DNA from: Aedes albopictus
Lineage: Eukaryota > Arthropoda > Insecta > Diptera > Culicidae
Assembly (NCBI RefSeq): GCF_035046485.1
Contig: NC_085137.1
Span: forward strand, 478,541,396 to 478,605,395
Length of the DNA: 64,000 nt
Reading direction: 5' to 3'
A program made the translations under genes and the position numbers. The notes under the pieces were generated by a model that was not told where the DNA came from, searched no databases, and worked only from the letters and a program-made list of their open reading frames with translations. Below are positions 34,700 to 45,830 of the stretch, in pieces (position 1 is the stretch's first letter; each line of letters begins with the position of its first letter).

Positions 34700-37333
34700 T
34701 AGAACAACTTCTATAAGAAACATTGCAAGAAATTCTTCGATAACATAGAGAATTCCTTCAGAGATTCTATCAGGAACTCCTCCAGGAGTTGCCCTTGAGA
34801 CTTCTTCAGAAGTTTAGCAAAAAATATTCCAAAAGTCCTCAGATTTTCTCAGATATTCCAATATTCTTTAATGGATTATATAAGAAATTCCTTCAAGAAT
34901 TGCAACATAACTTCTTGCATTCCTTTATGTATATCTTCAAACATTTCAGAGGCAAATCTCCCGGAAATATTATCAGATTTTTTCCACGAGTTTTTCATTG
35001 GGATTTCTTTTAAAATTATTCTGGAAATATCTCAAGAAATTCCTCTGGGAATTTCTCTAGAGGTTTCTCCAGGAAAACCAAACGTTTCTTAAAAAAAAAT
35101 GTAAGTCCAGCAGAGATTTTTTACAAAGATTCGGAGATTTTTTCAGAAATTTCCTCTAAACATTCAGAAACTTTTCCAGATATTACTGCTAGAATTTCTC
35201 CAGTCATTCCTTCAGGAGTTGCTCCAATCATTCAGAGACTGTCTCGGGCATTTATTTGTAAATTTCTCTGGAAAATTCTCAAGAGATTCCTCTTGAAGTT
35301 CCTCCTTGGGTTCTTTAAGATTTTTTGATCCAAAAATTCCGAAAAATTCGCGCAGCAATTCCCGCAGAAATGATTTTTTTTAGGATTTAAAGGATTTTTT
35401 GGCATTTCAGTCCGATTATGGGATCAAAAAGTTTGGTCTCACAATCGAACAAAAAACAATAAAAAATAAACCAGGTATTATTTCAAAAACTCATTTAACC
35501 CTTTTTATAAACATATTTTTTATCAATGGTTTTCCTAAGAATTTCTCCAGGGTTTTGTTTTTGTTTCTGCAGGATTTCCTTTAGAAATTTCTCCGAATAG
35601 TGGCTTAGGCACTTTTATGTACAAACTACTTTAGAAATTGTATAAGATATTTTCTGGCAATACTTTTAGAAGTATTTTTAAAAGTTCTTTCAAGGGTTCT
35701 AATTAAGAAATTTGTTTAGGAAATCCATAAATAATAATAAGTATATTTGTATGCGATTTGTGCAGAATTGTTTTAAAAGATTCCTTCAGAAACTCTTCCA
35801 ATTCTTTTTCCTAGAATCCCTCCAGCAATTTACCCTTATTTTTTTCCTTGGAATTATTGCAGAGTTCCTCCAGAAGTAACTATTTTTTTTCTGAAAATCG
35901 GGAGGGTATGTCAAGGTGTCTTTTCAGGTAGTTTTCTGGGTATTATCCAGGGTATTCATTCAGGAATCGATCCAGAAATAGAAATTGCTTCAGGAATCTT
36001 TGTACATGAATTTCTAAAAAATCCAAAAATTCCTACTAAAAGTTATAAAGGAATCTACTAGAGTTTTGTAAGGAATTTCTTGAGACAATTCTCCTGAATT
36101 TTCTTGGAAATTGCTTCAGCGATTCCTTTGAAAAAATCTTCAGTTATTTTTGTGCAATTTCTGGAAGAACTTCTGAAAAATCCTTGAAGGATTGTCTGAG
36201 CAAATTCTGTAGGGATCTCTAAAGACATCCCAGGGGATATTTCATGGTAGGAATTCCTGCAATAAGCAATGATAAAAAGTATTTTTGAATAAATTTCTGG
36301 GGGAACATCTGATGCAAACTCGTCGAATTCAAAGAAGTAATCTTGGAAGATTTTTTTAAGAACTTCCTGGATAAATATCTGGATAAACTTCTCGAGATGG
36401 TCTTCGTAGAAAAAACCCTTGAGATGTATCATAATGAACTTCCGTTGAAATTCCCAGGAAATATTTTCGGATGATATTCTTATACAATGCGTGGAGAAAT
36501 CATTGCAATTATCTTTCGAAGAAATGCCGGATAAATCTCTGGGTAAATACTTGGAGGAAAAACTGGAGGAAATCCTGAAGGAATCGCTGTATGAATTCCT
36601 GTGGAAATCTCTGGAGAATTTACTGCCTGAAGAACTCAAAGTAATAATGCAACAATCTCCGGAAAAGTTCCCTATAATGTCTCAATGAAATCCCTTGAGT
36701 AATTCCTGAACAAATCTCTGGTAGACTTCTTAAAAATGTACCTGAACAAATTTCTGAAGAAATCTCTAGTGAACGAAATTACTGTAAGAATTTACGAAAT
36801 AAACTTTGAAAGATTTTTAATAGGATTCCCCGTGGAAAATTTTGAAGGAGTCCCTAGAAAAATTTCGGACGATTTTTTTTAACGAATCCGTAGAGAACTT
36901 CGGAAGAAATTCCTGGTGGAGTTTCAGAAGGAACCCAGAGAAATCTTCCTCAAAGAGATCTTGGAGATTTTTTAAAAGAAAGTCATAAAGAAATATCTAA
37001 AAGAAACCATGGAGAAATTTCTCTAAGATTCTCTGGAAGAATTTCTGAAAAAAAACAGCCGGAGGAGTTTCTGTAAAAAAAAGGCTTGGTAGATTTTAGG
37101 ACGGAGTTCCTGGATTTTTGATTCTTCATAAATTCTTAAAAGTAAATTTTTATGGGCTCGTTTTTTAAGCTCTGCCAGGGCTTACTTCAAAAATTCTTCC
37201 TAGGATTTGTTTTAAAAATCCTTCCTCTTTAATTTCTCTAGGGATTTCTTAAAAGTTTTCTACATAAAATGCTTCAGAATTTTTTCATATATTCTTTCAT
37301 TAGTAAGTGCAGAATTAGCATTAGTTTGAATAG

Positions 37334-37490
37334 GCATCGTAAACAAATTACGTAACGCTGTAGGGGGAGGGGGGAGTCTAGCCTAGCGTTACGATCCATA
37401 CAAAAATTTTTGGCTTTTCATACAAAAAGCGTTACATGGGGGAGGGAGGGTGTCTGAAAAGGTCATTTTTTGCGCCATACACGTAAATAA
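37334..37490. mobile_element. Worn Harbinger-like MITE
   Basis: The interior CCATACAAAAATTTTTGGC ... CATACAAAAAGCGTTACA and the GGGGGAG-type runs match the element at 2184-2349 in order, but the ends have decayed and no duplication is visible. Confidence 0.6.
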
Positions 37491-38240
37491 AAAAAACGCA
37501 AAAAACCTTCATCAGTTTGTCCGGTGGTTTCTTTAGAAAATCTTCCAAATCTTTCAACAGAAATGCGAACAGATACTTTTGGAAAAGTTCACCAGTGATT
37601 TGTTTATGTATTACTCTCTAGATTCCATTGAAAATTCCTTCAGGAACATGTATTTCCAAGATTTTCATGTTCATTTATTTAGCATTAAATTGTTATTACA
37701 AAGAAACTGGCCAAAGTCTATGGTCCACAGAAATTATGAAAAATTTGTAGAATGTAGGAGTTAATCTAAGAATTTTGGCAAAGGGTTTTCTTCAAAAGTA
37801 CTGCCACAGATTTTTTTTTGATTCTTAAAAAATATTAAAAAGTCCCTCCAGAAAATTTCTCAAGCAAATTTTCCTCGGAATAATCAGAGTTCCTGCTTGT
37901 CATGATTTGTTTTTAAGGAATTGAGGAGGTATTTTAAAGAATTTTCACAGCATTCATCCAGCAATTCCTTCAGAAATAACGTCAAAATTGTTTAAGGATT
38001 TTTTTTAATGAACCCCCCAAAAAGTTTTCAAGAATTTCTTCCTTAAAAATCCCATAAGCAATTCTTTCAGGAGTTATCCAGTCAGTTTTATGCTATTTCT
38101 AGAAAAATTTCTGAGAAAATCTCTGAAAAAATATTTGTAACAATTCCTACAGTAATCTCTGGAGAAATCTTAGGAAATATTTCTGACGGAACAGCAGAAT
38201 CAATTTCAAAACAGAATTCTTGTTGGAACTCCTGAAGGAG

Positions 38241-38438
38241 TGGCTCCGTGGTCGTGTGGCTAGAGTCACCAAGCTCTTGAGGAGCGTGGGTTCGATTCCC
38301 GCCGCAGCTGTCAGGAAAAGTTTTCGGCTGTGCCACTGGGCGTTGCATGCTAGTCCGTTGTCTAGTGTCGTGCTTCCTTCAAAGAGCGAAAAGCTCACTG
38401 GAAGCATTGAACGTGTCCGTGTCTTTTTCTTTTTTTAA
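38241..38438 (+). mobile_element. tRNA-derived SINE, second family
   Basis: A box TGGTCGTGTGGCTAGAG and a good B box GGGTTCGATTCCC (38288-38300), then a body ending in AGCTCACTGGAAGCATTGAA and T-rich DNA. The last block recurs at 46803-46833, another fragment of the family. The body differs from the SINE at 33962. Confidence 0.75.
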
Positions 38439-40338
38439 TTATTGGAAGAATCCTTGGAATAAATCCGAAAAAATCCCTACAGCATAGTTTCCCAACATTG
38501 GCTATCGAATTCCTTTAAAAAGTGTTTTTGGAAACTATTTCTACGGTTTCGTCAGAAATATTTCCTGAGATTTCTGTAGGAATTCTTACAGATATTCCTC
38601 CGAATATTTTCTCAGAAGTTTTTATTTTCAGAAATTGCACAAAAAGGGCTTGAAAAATTCCTAAAAGAATTGTAAAATGATTTTATAAGGAAAGAAAATC
38701 TTATTTTTTTTTTTGATTTATAAAATTTCTGAAGCAATTTCTGACGTTATTTTTGAAGGAGTTCTTGGATGAATGCTTAAGTTACCTCCTCAATTCCTTT
38801 AAATAAATCATGGGAAGTTTCTGGAGGAACTCTGCAACTCTGCTTGAGAAACTTCTGGAGGGATTCCTGGAGAAATCCGTTGAGGAATTTCTGAATAGAA
38901 TTGGTTAAAAGTTCAGCATAAATTACAGACTGTACTGGTGGAATTCTTGATGAAATCCCTCAATAAATTTTTGAGGGATCCCTGGATAATTTTCTGAAGA
39001 AATCCTTGAGGGACCTCCTGGAGAAACCTCTGGTGAAGTTCTTAGAAGAATTTCTGGTACGACTTTTGCAGGGATTAATACACAAAACACACTTGTAGAA
39101 CTGGACTTTCATCATACGTTTTTCTGAGGAAATGTTTCAAATTCTTAGCGCCACTTTCGTTAATCTTAGCAGATTTTAATGAGATTGAAATTAAGGTGAT
39201 ATGTGACCTTTTTTTGGGATCACTTCGGCTTCAGTACTGTAATTTGCATTATTGGACCGACTTTAAATATCGGCTCAAGAATTCTCAATACAATAGTCGT
39301 AAATTAATAGTAATTATTGTGAAAACAATACACTACCTAATTCAAAGATAACTGTTTTATATTTCACGTTCTGCAATAAATCACTAGACCAAGAAAAAAT
39401 AATCTGTGTTATATATGTGCAGTCCAGAAGAAAAACCAGTTACAAAGTTTGTCCAGAACGAGATTTAAAAAAATCACTCAGGAATTCATTCGTAAATTTT
39501 CTTAGGGAATTGCTTAATACGCCTCTCAGAAATTCCACTACATTTTCTTCTAGAATATTCACAAAAAATGTTAACAGGAAAGTTTTTTTCAGAAATAACA
39601 TCAGAAACTATTCCGAGGTTTTTCAAAGTTTTCCGAAATTATTTTTTTTAGAAATTCATCCTTCGTGAATTTCTTAAATTTTTCTTTATAAAAATTGCCA
39701 ACGATTAATGAGGAAATTTTCTTCATTGTTAGCTGTAGACATATTTACAAATGCTTTCTTTTTGAGAATCTGACATGGATGGCTGTAGGAATTTCTTCAT
39801 GAATTTCTTCACAAATTTTTCTTTCGGAAATGTATGCAGATATTCCGTTAAAAATTTCCCTAGATAGGGTTATGATGGGTATTATCGGCAGGTTTATTCT
39901 CTTCGTCGTGAGGGGATTTTGTCCGCCAAATTTCTTGAAATTTCGTCACATAATTCAGCTTGGTTGCGAGGGATTTGGGGCCAACTTTGATTTCAACAGC
40001 TTTTCAAAAACCCCCCATGACATGGAGAACAAAACGGTCAAAAATACACAATTTTCACTTTTTATTCAATTACAGAGATTCCATTAGAAACCCCTCCATA
40101 GATTTCTCCCAAAACCCTGTTCCGGGTTTTTTTTTTTCGAAAAAAAAACTAAAAATTTCTACGGAAATTATCCTAAAGAAATTCCTAAAGAAAAAATCCT
40201 TCAAGAAAATATTTAAAAAAATTGAAAAATGAACCTTTACATGAGATTATTTTCTTCATGTAATAATTAAGTAATTATACTGGAAAAACTTGCTATTAGA
40301 AGGCACGAAATGTTGCCTTTGACATATTGAGAGATCGC

Positions 40339-40409
40339 GTTCTGGTGGGATTCGAACTGACGACTCCGTATTCGCTAGACCGATGCTTTAACCAACTAAG
40401 CCACAGAAC
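40339..40409 (-). other. tRNA-like sequence (SINE head or tRNA pseudogene)
   Basis: 71 nt on the minus strand. GTTCTG pairs with CAGAAC at the ends. The D-arm is TGGCTTAGTTGGTTAAAGC and the T-arm is AGTTCGAATCC. The anticodon stem has a mismatch and the loop is oversized (9 nt), so I do not call a functional tRNA. Sequence beyond the 3' side suggests a SINE body. Confidence 0.6.
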
Positions 40410-41150
40410 AAGCCAATCTGACTCCGAAGCCACACCTTGAACACTCCTATTTCACAAACTCATCTCTCTTTCGGCTTAGATGCCAATCAACAACACACTT
40501 CCGTTTTAGCCCACTGCCTTCTTATTACAAGTGTGTCCAGTATCTTTCAGACATACCAGCAAATCTGGTAAAATGCCAGTAAAATGAGCAATATGTGCCA
40601 ATGCAACTAAGAAATTCTTCCAGATTTTTTCTTTTAAAGTTTACCAGGCATTGCTCTAAAAATTTGAATAATCCTCCTAGATATTCTGACGTTATTCCTG
40701 CGTGTCCTTTTATAAAATTAACTCGTTCGGAAGTTCTTTCATTGGTTTTTCAGAAAATTTTCTAAAAATTCATTCAGAATCAGATTTTTCTCTAGCAGTA
40801 ACGGACAAAGTGGTTTGATTGTGAAGTGCAGATGTAATAATAAATTTGGAGATAAAGAAGTAGTGAATAATGATGTTTCTTTTTAAATTTAGAATGAGAA
40901 CTCTAACCGAGGGTTCCAGCAGAAATTTCTTCAAGAATTCTTTGAGAAATTCCTTTAGAAATGACGACACGGATTGTTTAAAAAAATCCTCCAAGGATTC
41001 ATTTGAAAAAAAAATATGAAAATTCTTAGAAATTCCACTAAAAATTTATTAAAGAATCGAGTATGGATTCACACAGAAATTTCTCCATGAACTTCTTCAG
41101 AAACTTTTATAGGAGTCCTTTCAGAAATTTTTCTAAGAATTGCCTAAGCA

Positions 41151-41317
41151 ACTTCTGAAAAAATGGCATGTTTTTTTCAGAAATACAATGGATGGAAAAC
41201 TCCAGGTTTAAGGTAATGACTATGATGTACTTGTTCCAAAAGCAATTTTCACAATTCTGGTTGAACTGGCATAAACTAATGTATATAGTCATTATAATCA
41301 CTGAAATTGATATTTAC
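41151..41317 (-). other. Start of putative intron 1
   Basis: Follows the GTAAAT donor of the candidate exon; AT-rich and quickly grades into the worn repeat field. No acceptor or second exon was identified. Confidence 0.35.
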
Positions 41318-41425
41318 CGCGAACTCTTTCCGCTTGTGCAACGGGCTGCCCTCCTTAACGGTCCACTCCTGTTCGCCACTGTGGTACAGCCATAATCCGA
41401 GTAATCCTTTTCCGGAGCCACTCAT
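41318..41425 (-). CDS. Candidate first coding exon of a host gene, 36 codons, product unknown
   Basis: Minus strand. An ATG at 41425-41423, preceded in frame by a TGA, opens 36 codons (MSGSGKGLLGLWLYHSGEQE ... HKRKEFA). They end exactly at a GCG|GTAAAT splice donor (41317-41312), so the intron is phase 0. The sequence is not repeat-like, base composition is balanced, and a TATA box lies about 215 bp upstream, giving a believable 5' UTR. I do not recognise the protein. An overlapping 80-codon frame (41355-41597) in another phase uses an upstream ATG and is less convincing. No other exon is visible; the gene would continue through or beyond the repeat field to the left. Confidence 0.5.
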
Positions 41426-41612
41426 CGTTCACAAAATTCACAAATCCGGAGCAACCGTTTATTATTTCAATATAAATCACAATCAATCCCCACTTGAAAT
41501 CACTGTAATAAAACAAGCCACCAACCCGCGAACCACGACCAGGCAACTGGCACCATGCAACTGTGTTTTCCACTAATCGTCCCGACGAGTGCAGCAAGCC
41601 GAAATCAACTGT
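41426..41612 (-). other. Putative 5' UTR of the candidate gene
   Basis: Lies between the predicted start site (near 41613, in an AATCAACAG context about 31 bp after the TATA box) and the ATG. Non-repetitive and moderately GC-rich. Confidence 0.4.
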
Positions 41613-41636
41613 TGATTCTGGGTAGAGCTTTGGCGC

Positions 41637-41644
41637 CTTTTATA
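41637..41644 (-). promoter_or_regulatory. TATA box
   Basis: TATAAAAG followed by GCGCC on the minus strand, in single-copy DNA. A plausible initiator (TCA at +1) lies about 31 bp downstream, the usual insect spacing. It would drive transcription leftward. Confidence 0.55.
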
Positions 41645-42056
41645 CCTTTCGCATTTTCCGGGTCGTTTATCCTGGAACTTCCGCTTTCCCCTTTTGCCAC
41701 TATACGGTGCTGATTGCTAGTGGCACCCCGACGACGTTGCGATGCCTCCGGCCAGCAGGATGCTGCTGCTGCTGGGGGTTTGGAAAAGTTCTTTTCAGAA
41801 ACAGTAGTGGCACAGCCCGCATCTCATCGGGCAATCGGCACGGAAAAGCAGAGCTGGATGTAGGAGTAAGATTTTTATTGGTTTTGGGTTTAGTGAGCAA
41901 CGAAACAATAACGATTACATGTTTTATACGTTTCTCTTCTCGTTTTCGAGAGCCTAGTTCTCAAGCTTTTTAGTTCTTTAGATTTAACCAGTAAACCTCA
42001 AAGATTGAAACCTTTAAAAAGGTCCCAAACGGATCGAAACGTCGAGAATAAACGTC
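41645..42056. other. Single-copy upstream region
   Basis: GC-richer than the surroundings, with a CTGCTGCTGCTG run near 41761. Just before the array lies GATCGAAACGTCGAGAATAA, which resembles the 3' part of short retroelement hammerhead-like tails. The 88- and 66-codon opposing frames have no recognised domain. Confidence 0.4.
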
Positions 42057-42909
42057 GTTCTCTCGTTCTCTCGTTCTCTCGTTCTCTCGTTCTCTCGTTC
42101 TCTCGTTCTCTCGTTCTCTCGTTCTCTCGTTCTCTCGTTCTCTCGTTCTCTAGTTCTCTCGTTCTCTCGTTCTCTCGTTCTCTCGTTCTCTCGTTCTCTC
42201 GTTCTCTCGTTCTCTCGTTCTCTCGTTCTCTCGTTCTCTCGTTCTCCCATTCTCTCGTTCTCTCGTTCTCTCGTTCTCTCGTTCTCTCGTTCTCTCGTTC
42301 TCTCGTTCTCTCGTTCTCTCGTTCTCTTGTTCTCTCGTTCTCTCGTTCTCTCGTTCTCTCGTTCTCTCGTTCTCTCGTTCTCTCGTTCTCTCGTTCTCTC
42401 GTTCTCTCGTTCTCTCGTTCTCTCGTTCTCCCGTTCTCTCGTTCTCTCGTTCTCTCGTTCTATCGTTCTCTCGTTCTCTCGTTCTCTCGTTCTCTCGTTC
42501 TCTCGTTCTCTCGTTCTCTCGTTCTCTCGTTCTCTCGTTCTCTCATTCTCTCGTTCTCTCGTTCTCTCGTTCTCTCGTTCTCTCGTTCTCTCGTTCTCTC
42601 GTTCTCTCGTTCTCTCGTTCTCTCGTTCTCTCGTTCTCTCGTTCTCTCGTTCTCTCGTTCTCTCGTTCTCTCGTTCTCTCGTTCTCTCGTTCTCTCGTTC
42701 TCTCGTTCTCTCGTTCTCTCGTTCTCTCGTTCTCTCGTTCTCTCGTTCTCTCGTTCTCTCGTTCTCTCGTTCTCTCGTTCTCTCGTTCTCTCGTTCTCTC
42801 GTTCTCTCGTTCTCTCGTTCTCTCGTTCTCTCGTTCTCTCGTTCTCTCGTTCTCTCGTTCTCTCGTTCTCTCGTTCTCTCGTTCTCTCGTTCTGTCGTTC
42901 TCTCGTTCT
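42057..42909 (+). repeat. 8-bp minisatellite, (GTTCTCTC)n, about 107 units
   Basis: Very regular, with only about ten point changes over 853 bp. The other strand is (GAGAGAAC)n, so GAGAG, the core bound by GAGA factor in flies, recurs every 8 bp. The period is not a multiple of 3 and the unit creates no stop in any phase, so the 323-codon and 197-codon plus frames (SLVLSFSR repeats) and the ENERTRE frame on the minus strand are consequences of the repeat. Confidence 0.97.
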
Positions 42910-45830
42910 TCGTGCTCTAGTTTTCTGGATCTCTTTTTCTCTAGTTTTTCAGTTCTCTAGATATCTCATTATCTAGTTCTCTAGTTCTCTCGTTCTGTGG
43001 TGCTCTGGTTCTCTAGTTCTCTAGTTCTCCAGTCCACTAGTTCTCTAGATCTCTAGTTATCTTGTTATCTAGTTCTCTAGTTCTCTAGTTCTCTAGTTCT
43101 CTAGTTCTCTAGTTCTCTAGTTCTCTAGTTCTCTAGTTCTCTAGTTCTCTAGTTCACTAGTTCTCTAGTTCTCTAGTTCTATAGTTCTCTAGTTCTCTAG
43201 TTCTCTAGTTCTCTAGTTCTCAAATTCTCAAGTTCTCTAGTTCTCCAGTTCTCTAGTTGTTTAGTTCTCTAGTTCTCTAGTTCTCTAGTTCTCTAGTTCT
43301 CTAGTTCTCTGGTTCTCTAGTTCTCTAGTTCTTTAGTTCTCTAGTTCTCTAGTTCTCTGGTTCTCTAGTTCTCTAGTTCTCTAGTTCTCTAGTTCTCTAG
43401 TTCTCTAGTTCTCTAGTTCTCTAGTTTTCTGGTTCTCTAGTTCCTCATTTTTCTGGTTTTCTGGCTCTCTGTTTCTCTGGTCCCCTAGTTCTCTAGTTCT
43501 CTAGTTCTCTAGTTCTCTAGTTCTCTAGTTCTCTAGTTCTCTAGTTCTCTAGTTCTCTAGTTCTCTAGTTCTCTAGTTCTCTAGTTCTCTAGTTCTCTAG
43601 TTCTCTAGTTCTCTAGTTCTCTAGTTCTCTAGTTCTCTAGTTCTCTAGTTCTCTAGTTCTCTAGTTCTCTAGTTCTCTAGTTCTCTAGTTCTCTAGTTCT
43701 CTAGTTCTCTAGTTCTCTAGCTCTCTAGTTCTCTAGTTCTCCAGTTCTCTAGTTCTCTAGTTCTCTAGTTCTGTAGTTCTCTAGTTCTGTAGTTCTCTAG
43801 TTCTCTAGTTCTCTAGTTCTCTAGTTATCTAGTTATCTAGTTCTCTTGTTCTCTAGTTCTTTAGTTCTCTAGTTTTCTCTAGTTCTCTAGTTCTCTAGTT
43901 CTCTAGTTCTTTAGTTCTCTAGTTCTCTAGTTCTCTAGTTCTCTAGTTCTCTAGTTCTCTAGTTCTCTAGTTCTCTAGTTCTCTAGTTCTCTAGTTCTCT
44001 AGTTCTCTAGTTCTCTAGTTCTCTAGTTATCTAGTTTTCTAGTTCTCTAGTTTTCTAGTTCTCTAGTTCTCTAGTTCTCTAGTTCTCTAGTTCTCTAGTT
44101 ATCTAGTTATCTAGTTCTCTCGTTCTCTCGTTCTCAAGTTCTCAAGTTCTCTAGTTCTCTAGTTCTCTAGTTCTCTAGTTCTCTAGTTCTCTGGTTCTCT
44201 AGTTCTCTAGTTCTCTAGTTCTCTAGTTCTCTGGTTCTCTAGTTCTCTAGTTCTCTAGTTCTCTAGTTCTCTAGTTCTCTAGTTCTCTAGTTCTCTGGTT
44301 CTCTAGTTCTCTAGTTCTCTAGTTCTCTAGTTCTCTGGTTCTCTAGTTCTCTAGTTCTCTACTTCCTCAGTTCTCTAGTTTTCTAGTTCTGTCGTTCTCT
44401 AGTACCTTAGTTTTCTGGTTTTTTAGCTCTCTGTTTCTCTGGTTCCCTAGTTCTCTAGTACTCTAGTTATCTAGTTCTCTAGTTCTCTAGTTTTCTCGTT
44501 CCCTATTACTCATTTTTCTGGTTTTTTAGCTCTCTGTTTCTCTGGTTCCCTTCTAGTTCTCTAGTTCTCTAGTTCTCTAGTTCTCTAGTTCTCTAGTTCT
44601 CTAGTTCTCTAGTTCTCTAGTTCTCTAGTTCTCTAGTTCTCTAGTTCTCTAGTTCTCTAGTTCTCTAGTTCTCTAGTTCTCTAGTTCTCTAGTTCTCTAG
44701 TTCTCTAGTTCTCTAGTTCTCTAGTTCTCTAGTTCTCTAGTTCTCTAGTTCTCTAGCTCTCTAGTTCTCTCGTTCTCCAGTTCTCTAGTTCTCTAGTTCT
44801 CTAGTTCTGTAGTTCTCTAGTTCTGTAGTTCTCTAGTTCTCTAGTTCTCTAGTTATCTAGTTATCTAGTTCTCTTGTTCTCTAGTTCTTTAGTTCTCTAG
44901 TTTTCTCTAGTTCTCTAGTTCTCTAGTTCTTTAGTTCTCTAGTTCTCTAGTTCTCTAGTTCTCTAGTTCTCTAGTTCTCTAGTTCTCTAGTTCTCTAGTT
45001 CTCTAGTTCTCTAGTTCTCTAGTTCTCTAGTTCTCTAGTTCTCTAGTTCTCTAGTTCTCTAGTTCTCTAGTTCTCTAGTTCTCTAGTTCTCTAGTTCTCT
45101 AGTTCTCTAGTTCTCTAGTTCTCTAGTTCTCTAGTTCTCTAGTTCTCTAGTTCTCTAGTTCTCTAGTTCTCTAGTTCTCTAGTTCTCTAGTTCTCTAGTT
45201 CTCTAGTTCTCTAGTTCTCTAGTTCTCTAGTTCTCTAGTTCTCTAGTTCTCTAGTTCTCTAGTTCTCTAGTTCTCTAGTTCTCTAGTTCTCTAGTTCTCT
45301 AGTTCTCTAGTTCTCTAGTTCTCTAGTTCTCTAGTTCTCTAGTTCTCTAGTTCTCTAGTTCTCTAGTTCTCTAGTTCTCTAGTTCTCTAGTTCTCTAGTT
45401 CTCTAGTTCTCTAGTTCTCTAGTTCTCTAGTTCTCTAGTTCTCTAGTTCTCTAGTTCTCTAGTTCTCTAGTTCTCTAGTTTTCTAGTTCTGTCGTTCTCT
45501 AGTTCCTTAGTTTTCTGGTTTTCTAGCTCTCTGTTTCTCTGGTTCCCTAGTTCTCTAGTACTCTAGTTATCTAGTTCTCTAGTTCTCTAGTTCTCTAGTT
45601 CTCTAGTTTCTCGTTCCCTATTACTCAGTTTTCTGGTTTTCTAGCTCTCTGTTTCTCTGAATCCCTAGTTCTCTAGTTCTCTAGTACTCTTGTTATCTAG
45701 TTCTCTAGTTATCTAGTGCTCTCTGTCGTTCTCTCGTTTTCTCGTTCTCTAGTTCCTCAGTTTTCTGGATTTCTAGCTCTTTGTTTCTCTGGTTCCCTAG
45801 TTCTCTAGTTCTATAGTTCTCTAGTCCTCT
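42910..45830 (+). repeat. 8-bp minisatellite, (GTTCTCTA)n, with higher-order duplication
   Basis: One base change per unit from the preceding array; CTAG palindromes recur every 8 bp and TAG closes all frames. Variant blocks (CTCTGTTTCTCTGGTTCCCT) occur near 43465, 44430, 44535, 45530, 45645 and 45785. A run of rare variants (TCCAG, TGTAG twice, TATCTAG twice, TTTTCTCTAG) is repeated in order at 43719-43880 and 44756-44910, showing a roughly 1.03-kb segmental duplication inside the array. Confidence 0.95.

Larger units (their letters stand above)
34700..41150. repeat. Long field of worn 12-bp repeats with strand switches
   Basis: GGAATTCC-type words continue, but orientation changes: mostly reverse (CCTCCAGGAGTTGC, TTCTTCAGAAATTTCTCC) at 34.7-36.05 and 37.15-38.05 kb, forward (GGAAATCTCTGGAG) at 36.06-37.1 and 38.75-39.07 kb, then mostly reverse to 41.15 kb. 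All open frames here (up to 193 codons on the minus strand at 36058-36639) follow the repeat. SINE-like insertions lie at 38241 and 40339, and a MITE at 37334. Confidence 0.6.

Noticed and set aside
36058..36639. 193-codon minus-strand frame
   Set aside because: Same worn 12-bp repeat in another orientation; low-complexity composition and no domain.
40339..40409. Functional tRNA gene
   Set aside because: The acceptor and D stems form, but the anticodon stem has a mismatch and a 9-base loop, and the context suggests a SINE.
42005..42976. 323-codon plus-strand frame (SLVLSFSR repeats), plus the nested 197-codon frame
   Set aside because: The 8-bp unit GTTCTCTC has no stop in any phase, so any pure array is open in all frames. 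No start context or codon bias supports translation.
42057..45830. CRISPR-like or telomere-like array
   Set aside because: Units of 8 bp with no spacers, unlike CRISPR; the unit differs from the insect TTAGG repeat.
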